Shown here piece by piece: positions 1-13,319 of a stretch of 64,000 nt of DNA. Each line of letters begins with the position of its first letter. Position 1 is the stretch's first letter. Under the pieces are notes generated by a model. The model searched no databases and had not been told where the DNA came from. It worked only from the letters and a program-made list of their open reading frames with translations. The stretch comes from Prostheceraeus crozeri. Lineage: Eukaryota; Platyhelminthes; Polycladida; Euryleptidae. The position numbers were made by a program, and so were the translations under genes. The DNA lies in the NCBI GenBank assembly GCA_907163375.1, contig CAJQUW010008587.1, positions 720,525 through 784,524 on the forward strand, given 5' to 3'.

Positions 1-1926
1 TTTCAATTTATATAGCTCGATATTGTAAGTATGAATCATTTGTTGGTCTGTCATTGTAAAGATGTCATTCATTGAGTATACAGTACATATTCTCCCCGAG
101 TATTTATGCCGCTGATGATATTTGCTAAACTTTCTCTTTTTAATTACTATTATTCCGTTCCTGTGAATTCACTTAAAAGTTGCAGTATACGCAATATAGG
201 CCTCAAGCAAAATGTACTTATTTGCGCAAATGAGTGAATATAATGTCAAAATGCTTTAAATGAACGATATTCGGAAATTTGCAATTTAATTCAATGAGAG
301 ATGCTTTGTTTAAAGACGTAATTCATAAATTCATTGTGGGGGTGTCATTATATAAATCTAAGAAGTAGCAGCAATCGTTTGCTGCTGCATTCTATATTAG
401 AGATAATAGCTGCTACAGGATTGTTCATTAGGTCTCAGCAACATGGAGACAACAATGTAGAAATAGAAACGGTCAACCCGAGCAAGCAATACATGTAATG
501 CACATGTACATGACGCAGAGCTAATTTGTGCATTTCTTCATGGAGTAGCTTGCTTGCATAGCGCATTGATGTTGGTCAATGATTCCGACAATATAGCGAT
601 TTCTTCATATGTTATCACGTCATTGAATAATAGTGAGTTATATACCCCTTATTCATTAAGATCCAATCTTGTATTCTTCATTTGAAGTTTTAAGAAATAC
701 GCTGTAGTGGATTGTAGTAAGTTGTGTGGCTTGTAGTATGTCAGCCTAAACTTGCGAGATCTTGATTAAGAAACCACTGATAAAAGGGTAGTATTTGAAC
801 AGTGATGTGTTTTTGCGCGATTCCGAATCGCGCGACTTGGCGTACGATTAAAAGGAAATCTCGCGATTTTGAATATTTTGAGATTCATTTGTAAGAAGTT
901 TACAATTAATCTAGCTTGCATAACTTTTGGCTTCAAGACCATTTTTCATTAAAAGTTTGACAATTTGCCATTTGAATTGAGAGCATGTGACACTTATAGT
1001 CTATTTCGACTCACATTACTTTGTATGACTACCCTATTAATCAATGCGATGCTCTATTTGTATCAATGTTTCGGAAAGCATAATTTCTGAAATAATAAAT
1101 CAGAACACATAGAAATTCGCAAACAAGGCATGAAAAGTCTTGATAATCTAGTTTTGAGATTCTACTGCAAATCTGCTATCATAGAAGTATTCTACTGCAA
1201 ATGCTTCATGTATACATTTACAATGGAGTACATTATTAGCATTTTATTTCCAACTTTTGATTCTTTTGGTCTTTATCAATCATATTTGATGGAATATATC
1301 TGTAGGAGCAGACTTAACGTGGGACGACATTCCCACCCCATTCTCACAAGATTCCAATGGGAAATCCCATTGCCACAGAATTTTTCAAAATCCACACTTA
1401 TTTCCCTTAATAATTCCTATAAAACAAATCCATCTTTGATAAGCTTAGCCAACTGAGAGCCCTAAGCAGCTGGTAGGGAACATTCCGTTCCACTCTTAGT
1501 CTGCCATTCTGCACATTCACGACTTTCCTGCATGTACATCAAGTCTTAGTACCTCCATGGGAACTTGCCACTAATAGGTTCGTGTGTTATTAGATAATGT
1601 AAAGCAAATGACTCTACACATTCAGATATGTCTGCATTCCACAATATCAGATTATCGTGTAAACTTGCATTCTAGCTTTCTTTTCAGATTCATGGGTACC
1701 TGTTTTAAGTAGATGGGCACTAATAGACTTTACTGCAATAGGTAAAAAGAATATCGATGGATCAATCCTAAAATAGACATGATAGACCAAATACAGATAC
1801 TTCACTACATGAAACATTCCTACCAATCGTTCTGAAGGGATAACTACTTTTAGTTATTGCAGCTCTATTTAGTGGATCGTGTGAAACTCAGTCTACAGTC
1901 TACACATATTGGCACATGTGTAATTA
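1..1926. other. Intron of the ferlin gene, no feature seen
   Basis: AT-rich, with stops in all frames. A short palindrome-bearing stretch (GCGCGATTCCGAATCGCGCG, 815-834) recalls the GC-rich palindromes at 20.6-21.1 kb. No exon of C2A-C2D was found here. Confidence 0.6.
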
Positions 1927-3557
1927 CAGTCTGTTTCATAAAAAGTGGATCATCCTAAAATTTGACTAAATAAAACATAAGTATGATACAGAAAGAATTT
2001 TTTATGTTATTTCATGTCCGTAATATATTTAAATGTCCTTATATAATCTGATAAGCTATGATACAATAACGGTTCTTAACAAGCTAATATTTTGTGGCCC
2101 TACCCTTATTGTCAATGACATTACCAATTCGTCTAGGCATTGATTCGATGATATCGTTGATTTTTGACTGATCTAACTTTCTCCGCTCTCTTTTTAACAG
2201 TGACGTAAGTTGTGATACGCCATCTGTAGGTAGCAGTGAACGACGAACGTTACGTTCTATTCAGATAAGGAGAACGAGCTGGCCAAGATAATGTCCTAAG
2301 CCGTAATTGAGACTTGCATAAGTTGACTCTACTACTCCTGTGACACGTAGCATTATCATCCATAAATAACCAAGTCGATGGATCACCAAGTTGATCTGTC
2401 ATTTGGCCAATGTTCATTCGTAAAACATTCACATAGCGTTCAGAATTCATGGTTCCTTGCTGTATGTGAAGTTCAGAGCGGCCATTGGTCCAAATGCCAG
2501 CCCAAATCAGTAGAGTCGCACCACCTTGTACCCGGGGACGATGTAAATGTCTCGGAATTTCCTGATCAGATTTTATCCACAATCTCAATCGACCATCACT
2601 ATCCTTCAGACGGACTGATGCCTCATCAGACCAGACAACCCGATCCCATTGATTTCGCCAGTGACAATGACTCATTGCCCATCTGAGACGTCTTTTTGTA
2701 TGCTGATCTGATAATTCGATCTGAGAGGGCCTCTTACAGCTCTTGAAATTCGACTCAATAAGTCTTCTACGAATAGTGGACTTAGAAATAGACGAGACTA
2801 GTGCAGCCATCTCAGTTAACGAGAGACTTGGATCAACTTTAACAAATCTCAAAATTAGGCGGTCTCTACGTTTGGATGTTTTGCGTGGACGGCCAGAGCC
2901 CTCTTTACGACAGAGTCGAAGATCATCATTATGCCATCGATGCACATTTGTGTAAGGGACATTTAGTCGCTTGCTTGTAGCTCGCAAAGAAAACCCTAGT
3001 TCTAGCAAGCCTGACACTTTGCCTTTTGTGAATGTGATCTCGTTATTGTTCATTTGTGCTTTGTATTGTTTTCAACCGGTAAGAGATGGATTTCTAGCTG
3101 AAAGCAATCAGGAGTGCTGCCAACACCACCGCAACGAAGTCAGGAAGCTATGGAACATGAAGTCCAGTTAATCACATGTAGCAGTTACATTATTGTTGAT
3201 GAATAATGGTGCTATACTGGCTCTGATTGACCGATTTTCTTTATTTTTGTTTTGCTTGATAGCTTTTGGCTTGTAGAACAGCATATTACATAACAAAGGA
3301 AACAAATGTAATTTTATAAGAGTGAGGTATGATTTTGTGCAACATTGCTAAAGGAAGATCAAATTATCTGCTACTTTTTTTATCTATAACAGGAAAACAA
3401 CTCAATATTCATGCTTGAAATTTCCAACAATGATATTAGTAAGCACAACTGACAGGTCTTCCAAATTTCAGAGAAATTCGTTCAAGTTTGGCGGAGTTAG
3501 ACAAAATTGAAGTTAAGGCGATGTTTAAGGGTGATCCATTTTTTATGAAACAATCTG
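1927..3557 (-). mobile_element. Tc1-like DNA transposon with intact ends
   Basis: The two ends are inverted repeats of about 33 bp. The left end begins CAGTCTGTTTCATAAAAAGT, and the right end read on the minus strand begins CAGATTGTTTCATAAAAAAT. Each is flanked by TA (1925-1926 and 3558-3559), the Tc1/mariner target duplication. The interior holds one transposase on the minus strand, now broken (separate entry). The 1631-bp length is normal for the group. The ends look usable in trans even though the enzyme is dead. Confidence 0.92.
2084..3053 (-). pseudogene. Tc1-like transposase, broken at the third catalytic residue
   Basis: The enzyme would bind the element's end repeats and move it by cut and paste. 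From the ATG at 3053 it has an N-terminal helix-turn-helix region (FSLRATSKRLNVPYTNVHRW), a GRPRK AT-hook-like motif (GSGRPRKTS), and the first catalytic Asp in VVWSDEASV. The second catalytic Asp is in WLFMDDNATCH. The third motif should be SPDLNPIE but reads SPYLNRT and stops at 2250. The frame then resumes one register away as LPTDGVSQLTSLLKRERRK, then IIESMPRRIGNVI and GRATKY with a stop at 2084. That is the normal Tc1 C-terminus. A small lesion near 2245-2260 has thus removed the catalytic Glu of the DD34E triad. Confidence 0.9.
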
Positions 3558-3559
3558 TA

Positions 3560-5089
3560 TAATGTGTATTCAAGCATGTTGTTCATCCGACACCGGCCCC
3601 TAGTCAACCTGAATGTAATCGGGTCTGTTAGGTGCCTAAGTTTGAAGATAGACTACATGCATGCATGTGTGTGAGTATCAAATACGGAGATTTCAACTCT
3701 GCATATTTCACTACGTTGATGACATGTGCATTAAACCACACAGTCGGACTCTTACTCTGTTATTCTCTATTGTTCAATTTTATTTAGCGAAGTAATACCT
3801 CTGTTGCAGCAACGAGATAATAAAGATAAAACAATGTGAATGACTGTGTTGTGATCATTTCATGCAGCAATTTTTTTAGAAATCAAATGTCATGTTATTA
3901 TCGTACCTATGAAAACGTACATCAGAACTGTGAAAATGTTGTTCAGTTCTTCTGCAGCTTCTCAAATATTTAAGGGAATTCCCATTGCTGAAATTACTAT
4001 TCCCATCTCATGGGAATTCCTATAGGATGAGAATTCTCACTCCTGCGGCAAGGCTGATTAGCAGGCCATTGAATTGGCGAACATCAGAATTTAACATACA
4101 TGCTTGGTTTACATTTGCAACACCTTTGAATAAACTAGTAACTTGCAAGTTAATTCATTTTATTTCACGGCATAAATAGTCGCAAATAATGGTAGTTTGC
4201 TATGATTTCTCATCATAATTTTGTTTGTAGCAGTTGATGGTGAATTTCTCTGGAAGTCGTTTTTATAATATCCTTCTCGTCATCAATTCAACTATCCATT
4301 ATCCCCGTAGAGCGTCTGTTTGTATGTGATATTGAATTGGGCATGGGAACATCCCTGACTAACATTCATAGATCATCATTGTATCCTACGTGAAAAGATA
4401 CTGATTTACAGCAATTGTTTAGTCCTCGTAAAAAATATTGACAAAAGGAAAAAGGATGATAAATTCAACGATAACTTCAATTAACATTTTTACAGTAGCA
4501 CCAAGAAGTGAGTTTGTTACAATGCTTGAAAGTTCTCAGAGTACTTCATGTTTCAATAAGCTTCAAACTGTGCTTGCTGTGAAAAATTTATGTCGTTTTA
4601 AAAAGATATTCCAGTACTTAATCTCCCAATGTTATTCTCCTTTCAGCTTCTTTCACATTTGAATTAAAGAATTACTTTCTTGATCAATATTACGGTCAGC
4701 GATGTAAGAAATGTTTGATCTAACATAGTTTTGGCCATTGAGTAAGGTAATAGATGGCGCACAGAATTAGATTCATCTCCGCGTGTCTTCGGTTTCCTAG
4801 AAAGAAAGGATTGTATCTAACCTTGATATCGAAATAGTACATCACAAAATTAGATAACTTACTCCTCCCCGAATGGATAATTCGTGTATCGCTTGCTATT
4901 GGAAATGGCAAACAAAAAGCTGTCAGCAGAGGACAACAGAGCCAGTGAGAGATGCGTGCGTGCTGTGATATCACTTCGCACACACCAAAACACACACCGC
5001 TGTCTTGGCTAACATTCGATTCAGTGTGTGCACTAAACAGTAAGGAAAGGTGAGACAACGATGGTGAAATCATCAAGTGAACTAATTTT
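3560..5089. other. Intron, no gene seen
   Basis: Contains a small inverted pair GGGAATTCCCAT / ATGGGAATTCC (3973-4019) and low-complexity AT. Nothing else is supported. Confidence 0.6.
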
Positions 5090-5375
5090 CGTACGCCTGC
5101 TACTTTCCTTAATAATGATCGGAAGGGCCAACATTATGGGGAAAACTTGTGCGCAATGATCTGAATTCTTCGAATCTGAAGGAATTTTGGCAATCGAAGC
5201 ACTTTGCTGGAACTCAGAGTAATCCGCAAGCGACGCACGACTTTTTTTCCTATCTCTGTAAGGTATTAGGAATTCCTTTTTGTCCACTGAGTTCCGCGAT
5301 GTGTCGACGATTTTGAATAAATCACACTTCTAGCAAACCGAAGTAAATAAACAAAATATCTAATTCTGTGAGATG
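5090..5375. repeat. Unclassified interspersed repeat R, copy 1
   Basis: Shares long stretches with 19180-19452, for example TGCGCAATGATCTGAATTCT, TCGAATCTGAAGGA, ATCCGCAAGCGACGCACGAC and TCCTATCTCTGTAAGGTATT. Reading frames on the minus strand align between copies (FLIPYRDRK, SRASLAD, SDSKNSDHCA), but I recognise no protein, and stops differ. Confidence 0.8.
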
Positions 5376-5876
5376 GTGTGCACAAACGCTTTCTCTCAGT
5401 GCCATAGATCAGGCCATACAGATGGAGAACTGACAGTTTTTTGCGACTCATTGTGCGAGTCCTGTTCAGACTAGCTGCAGTCGGTTCTTTAAATTTTGAT
5501 TAAAAAACTATTATTAATTATGACTCATTTCACACGTGAAATATTGGATAAAACTGCATTATATCTATTGCAGCACACAGCAGCTTATGAAATTAGCTGA
5601 AAAAGCTAAGAAACTATAATTATTTCCTGCCACTCACTGCATTTTGAATTTTGCTGCAATAGGAAAATCATGAGAAACAAGATAAGAAAAATGACTTGAC
5701 AAGATTTTTATGAGCTTGGCCGTGACATTTCTGATGCACAAAGCTCAACGAAGAGTAAATGAGGAAATAAATATAACAACTATAAATTGTGTGTCATCAT
5801 TTTAAAGAAACTCCACGAATGTTTGCAGACAACTCGGGCAGTGAAAAACGGTGCTACAATGCGGATATTTTCAATT

Positions 5877-6178
5877 ATCCAAGAAACTTCAAAACCAAAG
5901 TATTCTCTCCCAAAGTATTTATGCCGCAATATTTGCAAATTAGATAAAGTAGATACAAGCTTCAAAGTTGCCAACGTTTCGGCTTCTGACCCTTTAGGGA
6001 GTTAATTATAATAATTAAATTGTTATATTATTAAATTATTATAATTGACTGCCTTGACAAAGGGTCAGGACCCAAAACGTTGGCACCTTTGAAGCTTGTA
6101 TCTGCTTTATCTAATTTGCAAATATTGTGGCATAAATACTTCGGGAGAGAATACTTTGGTTTTGAAAGTTTCTTGGAT
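5877..6178. repeat. Foldback element, ~302 bp
   Basis: The left arm opens ATCCAAGAAAC and contains CAAAGTATTCTCTCCC, TATTTATGCC and CAATATTTGC. The right arm is its reverse complement with scattered mismatches. The arms are about 145 bp and meet near 6027 in AT-rich sequence. Each arm carries a GGGTCAG...AAACGTTGGC motif. No coding capacity. It is a foldback MITE or an inverted dimer of one repeat. Confidence 0.9.
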
Positions 6179-6598
6179 ATGGTCCTCCCGCGCACTACCA
6201 TTACATATTTTCAATTCTACTCTTCTTATGTATGGCACAAATGAGGATTCTGTAAATTTTAGAAATTTATCACTTCATCAAGCCTTTAGCTCGGAAGCAC
6301 GGCGTTTCGCAGGGGAAGAAGTCGAACGTGAAGTAGCATTGTGCACCTCTTGACTACAAAGGTGCACCTCTGCCGTTTCAGATCGCTTGCCTTTGATAAA
6401 TCGCATGTGTCTCCAATGAAGAAATTGTGAAATTTGAGATGCAAATATGATCTTTTGAGTTATTGGCTGCAGATTCGATGCGAAAAGGCATTTCTTTAAT
6501 ATAACTAGTTCAGCATCTATGGACGATTGGTCGTTTTCGTTATTCAGAATTGCTTTTCTTTGACTTGCATAGCACTTAATGCAATGACTTTCACATTA

Positions 6599-6772
6599 AG
6601 CCACAGCCAATGCTTGGCCTAACGATCTTTCGCTCCAGAGGTCGAGCCCCATAAGTGTCATTGGAAGTCTACAGGAAGGGCATTCGGACTAAAAGATAAC
6701 GCTCCAGATTAAAGTCTGACCTTGTGAGTACCGTCCAAGCCCCTGTATGGGGAAGTAATGACGTTAAACCAT
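6599..6772 (+). mobile_element. tRNA-derived SINE (family 1), copy
   Basis: Eroded head AAGCCACAGCCAATGCTTGG, an eroded B box (AGGTCGAGCCCC), and the family body: GTGTCATTGGAAGTC, CAGGAAGGGCATTCGG, AACGCTCC, AAGTCTGAC, and CCCAAGCCCC-type text before AGTAATGACGTTAAA. The body matches the copies at 26.4, 36.7 and 38.6 kb. Confidence 0.8.
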
Positions 6773-9700
6773 TCACAATTTAGCCACAGCCACTTCAACA
6801 AATATTTGCCGCTTCCTCTGCGGATTACAGTGCGTCTCAAATTAATAGGGGATGGAAGAACAAATCCTTGAATAAAGATGATTCTGCATATAATGTCTGT
6901 ATTAATGTCTGTAATTATTTCATTGGATTTATCAATGAAAATATAATAGTTTATGACGTAATAAATGCCAAAACTGCACTTGTACGGGAAAAACGAAAAA
7001 GTACATGTGAGTTATGCTGATTCAATGATTCATGTAATAAAACGACTATCACATAATTTGCCTTCCTACACATAATCAGTCATTGCATGCTTTCAGTTGA
7101 AGCCACCACGTCACTCGGTCGAAGCTTCGTTGACGCTTTGTCATGGAGCGCTAGCATTGCTTCGATTGTCACGCTATAAGATTGCGAGCATTCTTATTGC
7201 GACCATGTCAAGAAGAATTGAGATTGTCATCAAGGCCAAAGATGGTCCCACGTACTACCAAAAAGTTGCCATTTTCATGTAATTAACATTACTTAGTACT
7301 TTATTTCACATGTAGGCCGACACATGTCTTCGCTTTTTATGTGAAATAGATAGATTATTCGACCACGTAGATTTTCATTATTGTCTTAGAATACACAAAT
7401 TCAATGAGGACACTGAATATCTGGTTGCTGGTGTGACAACTGGAGCAAAACATGGAATAGAGATGGTTCTTGTGAAAAAAGGGTTTGTCTCTAATAATTT
7501 GGAACGCATTTGTAGATGTCTGCATATACACAATTCGCTCATTTACCTCGAGCGACCACTCATATGAAAGAGCGGATGCACTCTGAACTATATGTAATTT
7601 TATTGAAGAAATATCTCTTCGGCATTCAAGAACTTCTGAAGTTCATGAACCTCAAACAACGCATTTTTTGTTGTTACTTTTCTATCCACGTTATTAATGA
7701 CAGACACATGCGATCTGGTCTGACAGACGTGGAGTTTCGCAGCAATTAAGAAGTGTACACTGATATGCGGCAGTTTCAGTTAAGACGTATCAAAATTTCG
7801 TTCTGGCTCTGGACTACTTATGAAATTAGCGTTAATCTTTTCATCATTCGCTCTGTATTACCCTACTCTCTGGCTTTAACTGTCTAACAAAACATGGATT
7901 GATGTGTCTTCCTTAACATTACTTGAACTGTTTGACCCAGAGGCTGGATTGTTAGCTATCTCTGGTATCTTGATGTTTATTTCCAACTCTATGGTTTGCT
8001 TTAACACGGCTTCCAATCTAGCAAATTGAAACAGCTGTTCAGTGTTCATAGACATCGGATAGGCTGAGAGATTGGATATCTGTGGTGGTTTGGCACAGTG
8101 TCAGCGAATATACTCGTACTTACTAACTTAAACATTCTTATTTTTATAGAATTGTGTGTTCTTTTTGTTTTTTTAATTTTACCTTAGAAAATAACCAACT
8201 ATAAAGTTTGATGTTAATTACATAGATAATTCTTCAGTACCATTATATGAGAAGTTGAATTGATGAAAACTGATCGTAAGTGATTCCATGATTTCTACAG
8301 GTTGGCGTTATTGGCAATCAAAGTGTAAGTATAATATTTAGCGCATGGTGCGATTTGTGATCCAAGTAGCAGAGTAGTCATTTATTTTTATGCGACGCCG
8401 CCATTTGCTCTAATGTCTTATTAGCATGTTGTGTACATTTGAGTTTATAGATGTAATTTCGTATGATTTACAAAGCGATCATTATTACTGACATTTTTGA
8501 AATCTAAGTAATTCATCTTTGACTGTCTGATGTCATTGTCACCAAAGATCAATCTACAGCTTGTGAAATATAAGACATTGCAATTGCTTACTCATTTATA
8601 CAAATAATCAATGAAAACAAAATTTAAGATCAAGAAATCTGAAGCAATTTTACATCCTTTAATGACTTAGTTGATAATTATGAAATCAAAGTTCCATGGA
8701 AAGTCAAAGCAAGGCATGGGCCTACTTTAATCTAGCATTTTTGTGTATGATTTTTAGAGGGAAATGGATTAAGGATATATATTGTTTGATATTCCGATAA
8801 TTATCTATTTGTCAGACATAGAAAATAGTCATAGAGTACAGCCTCTGACTAAAGAGTTCATTGAAGAGCATTAGCACTCTGCAGTACTTGTAGGTGAGCA
8901 TTACCTGCAAATCCAATGAGGCCGAACCCATCTCTCGGAGAGTTCGAAAATCTTAAAGGAAAGCTTCTCATCCCTGTCTGAGTGGACAGAAAACTTCTGC
9001 AAGACCGCAATTACTTGATATTTAATGATAATCTTCGTATTTCTCTATTTTTTCTTTTTCCCCAAATATGTAATTATTGTTCAAAAGTCTTCTTGACTAC
9101 TCCATGTCCTCAAGTGGAGTAAATAAAGTAGAATTCTGCATATGAAATTATTTTACGGTTTTATTTTACCCCTGTTAATTGACTGAATTCTCAAAGTTTG
9201 GTTTCGAATGCTTTCAAGCCTTTATTCAATATTCACAAGATTAAGTCATCTGTACCCAAGACTTTCTTGTTTTGAGATTTTTAAGAGATAATGATCGAAA
9301 TTTCAGAACATTTTAATAAACGTTTCTTTCTGAAAGTATCTGATGAAATACAACTCAAAATGTCATCCATAAGAAGCTGTCATAAAGATGGTGTCATTTC
9401 ATTTCATTTCGGTTTTGGCTATTGTATCAGACTATCAGAAAAATTCAAACTATTTGATCAAAGGTAGCTAAAATACTTAGAGATTTTAAGACCACATCCT
9501 ATTCTTCTGCCATTACACTTTCTTAGTTTAGAATCCTGTAGAACAATTGTTTCACATTTCCTCATGACTTTATTCGTGCATTGCCATAATTTCACACAAA
9601 AATTCATGTCGGCTTCTTTTTTAGTAAAACAGTTGAATCGATTTGCTCACATTTACATTATTTACTTCGTTTCTGTGCGTTTATCTAAAATATAGTGGAA

Positions 9701-12405
9701 ATATCACAATTTTAGTAGATGGATCGGCAATCGAACAGGTAGCATGAAAGAAGAATTGATTAAAAAACAATCAGACATCAGTCGACAAATAAATTTTCTG
9801 ATCAATGTGAGATTTGTGCTGCATGTATAAGTTAAAAAATTATTATCATGAAAATGTTTCACTAAAACGCATTTGGTTCGTCATTTCAGTAAATACTACG
9901 AATCAATGAATGAATGCGAAGTGAACTTTGAAAATTTCTGTTTTTATGTTTATGATACATCAATTATTTCAAGACAGTACCGAAGAAGTCATCCAAGAAT
10001 AGATGAATCGGAATTGAAATCTTATAGATGATGATGGCTTCATACAATCTCTACACTTTATTTATTTATGCATGCATCACCAATAAATTTCACAAACAAT
10101 ATAACCAGATGATCAGGATGTCCAATTTTTCTCCATTATTTGCATCATATATCAGAAACAATTATTCCATGTTTTGAATCCTTTATTCACTAAGTCTGCT
10201 ATTTCCCCATTGCATAGTTTCGATGACCATTAACCCAATAAACGCTAAACTCAGAAAACAAACGTCTTTCAAAATCTATTTAAGAATGATATTTTACTAG
10301 ATATTTCATGAATATTCTTAAGCTTCTCAACTGGTTAATTTGATATCAGATGATTTACTGTTGTCAATCTTCATCGGGAAGCTGAGAGAAGTTCTTGATA
10401 TCTCAATTTGAATAGAATGTGATATCTTGCATAGCATCAATCCTAAGTAGATTCAGAAAGACTTTCATTTTTTGCGCTGTCTTGATTATTCTGAATTGCT
10501 GATCGATCCGTCAACGAGCTGTCTACTTGTAAATGATAATCACATAATGTCTAGTAATAGAATTTTGAATGCTTAGTATATCTAGAGCACATCATAAATA
10601 CGGACTTCCTAAGTTATGCCGAAAATCGACCGATTCTCATGCCTTCCAATCGTGTCGCACATCAACGCACTATGCATTATTCGAAGCTTACATTCTCAGC
10701 TGTGATGAACTTGTTTCTATTATTGTGTTTGCTGAGCAGTGATCAGAACCTGAATCCATGAAATTTCGGCATACTAAGGTCGTTCGTTTTTATGATCAGC
10801 TCTGCATTAAGATTTCATTTATATTTGAGGATAGTCACTAGTTGTTGCACAGAAAGCCTTTTAGATATTTTAGATAATATAAGAGTAGCATTATTTCATT
10901 TGACTAAGATCTAGAATTTATCAAGGTGAAGGAGTTTTAATGGAAGTACGAAATTCGTCAATCCGCAGCATCTCATCTGCTATGCGTGTTTCATCTGAAT
11001 GACTGCAATAAACATCCATTAATTCTTTCATAAGGTGCTTTAATTTCTCATCGGTCGCTATTATTCTTGATGAATAAATCATTCATTTGGTGTATTTGCT
11101 TTCTGTTCAGAAATCTCAGTCATTCTAACAATGATGTTCTCTCAAGAATGAAGAGAACTATTGCAATTTGTAACCAAGTTAGTCTTTACTGCTGTTTTGG
11201 AAGATTGAATGAGTTGGAGACAAGGTAATAGTAGCGACATCTTTGTGAATGAACGGCAATTCATCGGAAATTTGATGAAAGACATAAGATCGATATCCAA
11301 GGGGAAATATCTCTTGTCTTCAGTGAGAGAGTTTTGAAGAAAGAAATTTGTCCTTTTTCTTAGGTGAGAAATGAAGATATCAGAAGTTGTCCTTGATTCG
11401 TAAAGAGCAAATTCATGTTATGATTTTACTTGTCAATTGGAAATCAAGTGAGCAATTCCCATCAGCATGCTCTTCATTAAGATATCATTTTACAGAACTA
11501 GGAATTCACTACCTCAACACGATAACGCGATTAATTTTTAACAACATATTTATTGGTAGTAAAACATGGTAGATACAAAAATAAGTAGGCATATCTCTCA
11601 GTCATACTGGAGGAGATTACACCAGATTCAGTGAGAAGTCATTATAGGTTACTAGTAATAATTGTTTCAAAGCATTTAATTCCAGAGTCGAATCCTACAA
11701 ACAATAGCATGCTTAAATTTTCAACCACGCTTCTAATTCAACCACATTCTCACATACATCACCGATCATAAGCATCATAATTTATTATGATGTCCTTATA
11801 AGTCCTTCACGTGATGGGCAATAACTCGGAAATTTCAAGCTAAAAGTTCTGGCTGCTATGACTTGCTGCTTTTAACGTAATCAGAAAAGGCATGAAAAAT
11901 CTCATTTTTGCCGAAAATTTCATTCTGTTTCTCATTGGATCTGTTTTTCATTGATCTAGTCAGACAAGAAGAGGAGCCGGGTAGAACTCGGCAGACGCGC
12001 AGATTCATTGTAGTCATGAAATAAACATCATTTTGTGATAGTTTCAACTTTGGCCTCTTTTGTTGCTGAAACTCGTGTTAGCGGCCGGACAGAGGTTCTG
12101 TCAAACAACCAAATGGATTTCGAATCACTTTTGAGTAAAGTTGAAGAATTTGGATTCTAAATTTTGTTGATTATAGACATGTTGCTTTTTTGGTGATTTG
12201 TTAACATCATATAAAGCTTGTTGCAAGATGAATACAGGATAGCAATATTTCAGAAGTTGGTTTAGAAAACACGATGAGAATGCTTTAATTACCATATTAC
12301 AAGGAAGAGGATTATGGCATATCGGTATAAGAATTTGACATGATTAAATGAGCGATCTATTTTCGTTCTCCATATTTGATGCGACAATGTGAATAACTAG
12401 AATTT
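6773..12405. other. Intron, no gene or repeat recognised
   Basis: 5.6 kb of AT-rich sequence. I looked for ferlin C2D signatures and for transposon motifs on both strands and found none. Confidence 0.6.
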
Positions 12406-12645
12406 GGGACTGTTTATTGACTAGAATTCTGCCGGCTGACTATGAAACCGATTTCATTTTCTACCGGTAAATAGTTTTTGAACGACAGTATAATACCGAA
12501 ACCGGCTGAAAATTCTGCCGGTAGATTAAATCGGCAAATTTTCAGTCGGTTTTGGTATTATGCTGTCGTTCAAAACTTTTTTACCAGTAGAAAATTAAAT
12601 CGGTTTACTATTCAGGCGGCAGAATTTTAGTTAACGAACAGCCCC
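12406..12645. repeat. Foldback element, ~240 bp
   Basis: This is a nearly complete palindrome. The left arm runs GGGACTGTTTATTGAC...CTGCCG, and the reverse complement of the right arm runs GGGGCTGTTCGTTAAC...TTGCCG. The repeated ACCGGTAAA and CCGGCTGAAAATTCTGCCGG blocks pair. Loop under 15 bp. No ORF. Confidence 0.92.
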
Positions 12646-13140
12646 TTTGTTTCAACTATTTGCCTCATCTATCGAATTGTATACTATTGCTATCGATCAA
12701 ATACCTGAATTAATTTGCTTGACTGAAAGTATAAATAGAAGTTAATAGCACTTTCATTGTAAGTTAGAAACACATTCATCTCATTATTTTGATCACTTAC
12801 TCACTGAAGTGCTTATGTTGCTTGATTTACATAAAGCTGGCTAGCATGTTGACATGACATTAAAGTTCGGCATATTGACTACACAATTTCACGCGTGAAA
12901 TACGGTATTTTTGAATGTGCAAATTGCTTGCTACATCATTGATTTTTTGTTTAAGTAGAGCTCGTTGAATTATTTAATTAGCTGTCTTTATCCTTTGCCA
13001 CGGCGTTGTTATTATTATATGCGCTGATATTTCGAATAAAACTCTGTATAAACGCGAACGCGAATAAATTTGCAAAACCTCCTCCTACAAACCATGATAT
13101 AAAGAGAACTATTTTATGACACGCTGTCTTTTATCTGCAG

Positions 13141-13293
13141 CAAGGTAAATCAGAATTTCTAGGACGCTGCTTCTGCAAGCCGGTGGTTACCTTGGCGAGT
13201 GAAGATTACAAATTTCCAAGGCTTGACTGGTGGGAGATTTATCGAGGACAAACGAATGCTGGAGAACTGTTAGCTGTCTTTGAGCTGATTCAG
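13141..13293 (+). CDS. otof: Otoferlin-like ferlin, exon a (end of C2D), partial gene
   Basis: First visible exon of a type II ferlin, a tail-anchored multi-C2 protein for Ca2+-dependent membrane fusion and exocytosis. The acceptor is ctgcag ending at 13140 and the donor is gtatgt at 13294. The exon is 153 bp, phase 0 in and out (51 codons, residues 1-51 of the visible protein). It reads GKSEFLGRCFCKPVVTLA and ends GELLAVFELIQ. This matches the end of C2D in otoferlin, where the family has GxxxFxGRxxxKP and GDLLAxFELxQ. The exon opens in the middle of C2D, so earlier exons lie upstream of the window and 1-13140 should be intron. I see no missing key residue. The assignment to otoferlin rather than its close relative Fer1L6 is probable, because invertebrates usually have a single type II ferlin. 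Confidence 0.85.
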
Positions 13294-13319
13294 GTATGTA
13301 AATTCATTCCAATATCTCG

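Noticed and set aside
1130..1456. 108-codon ORF
   Set aside because: AT-rich composition, no motif and no similarity to a known family by eye; expected by chance in this much intron.
5970..6095. GGGTCAG...AAACGTTGGC motifs in the foldback arms as ribozymes
   Set aside because: They recall the end motifs of some retroelements, but the core reads TTGACAA and CAAAA, so no hammerhead core is intact.
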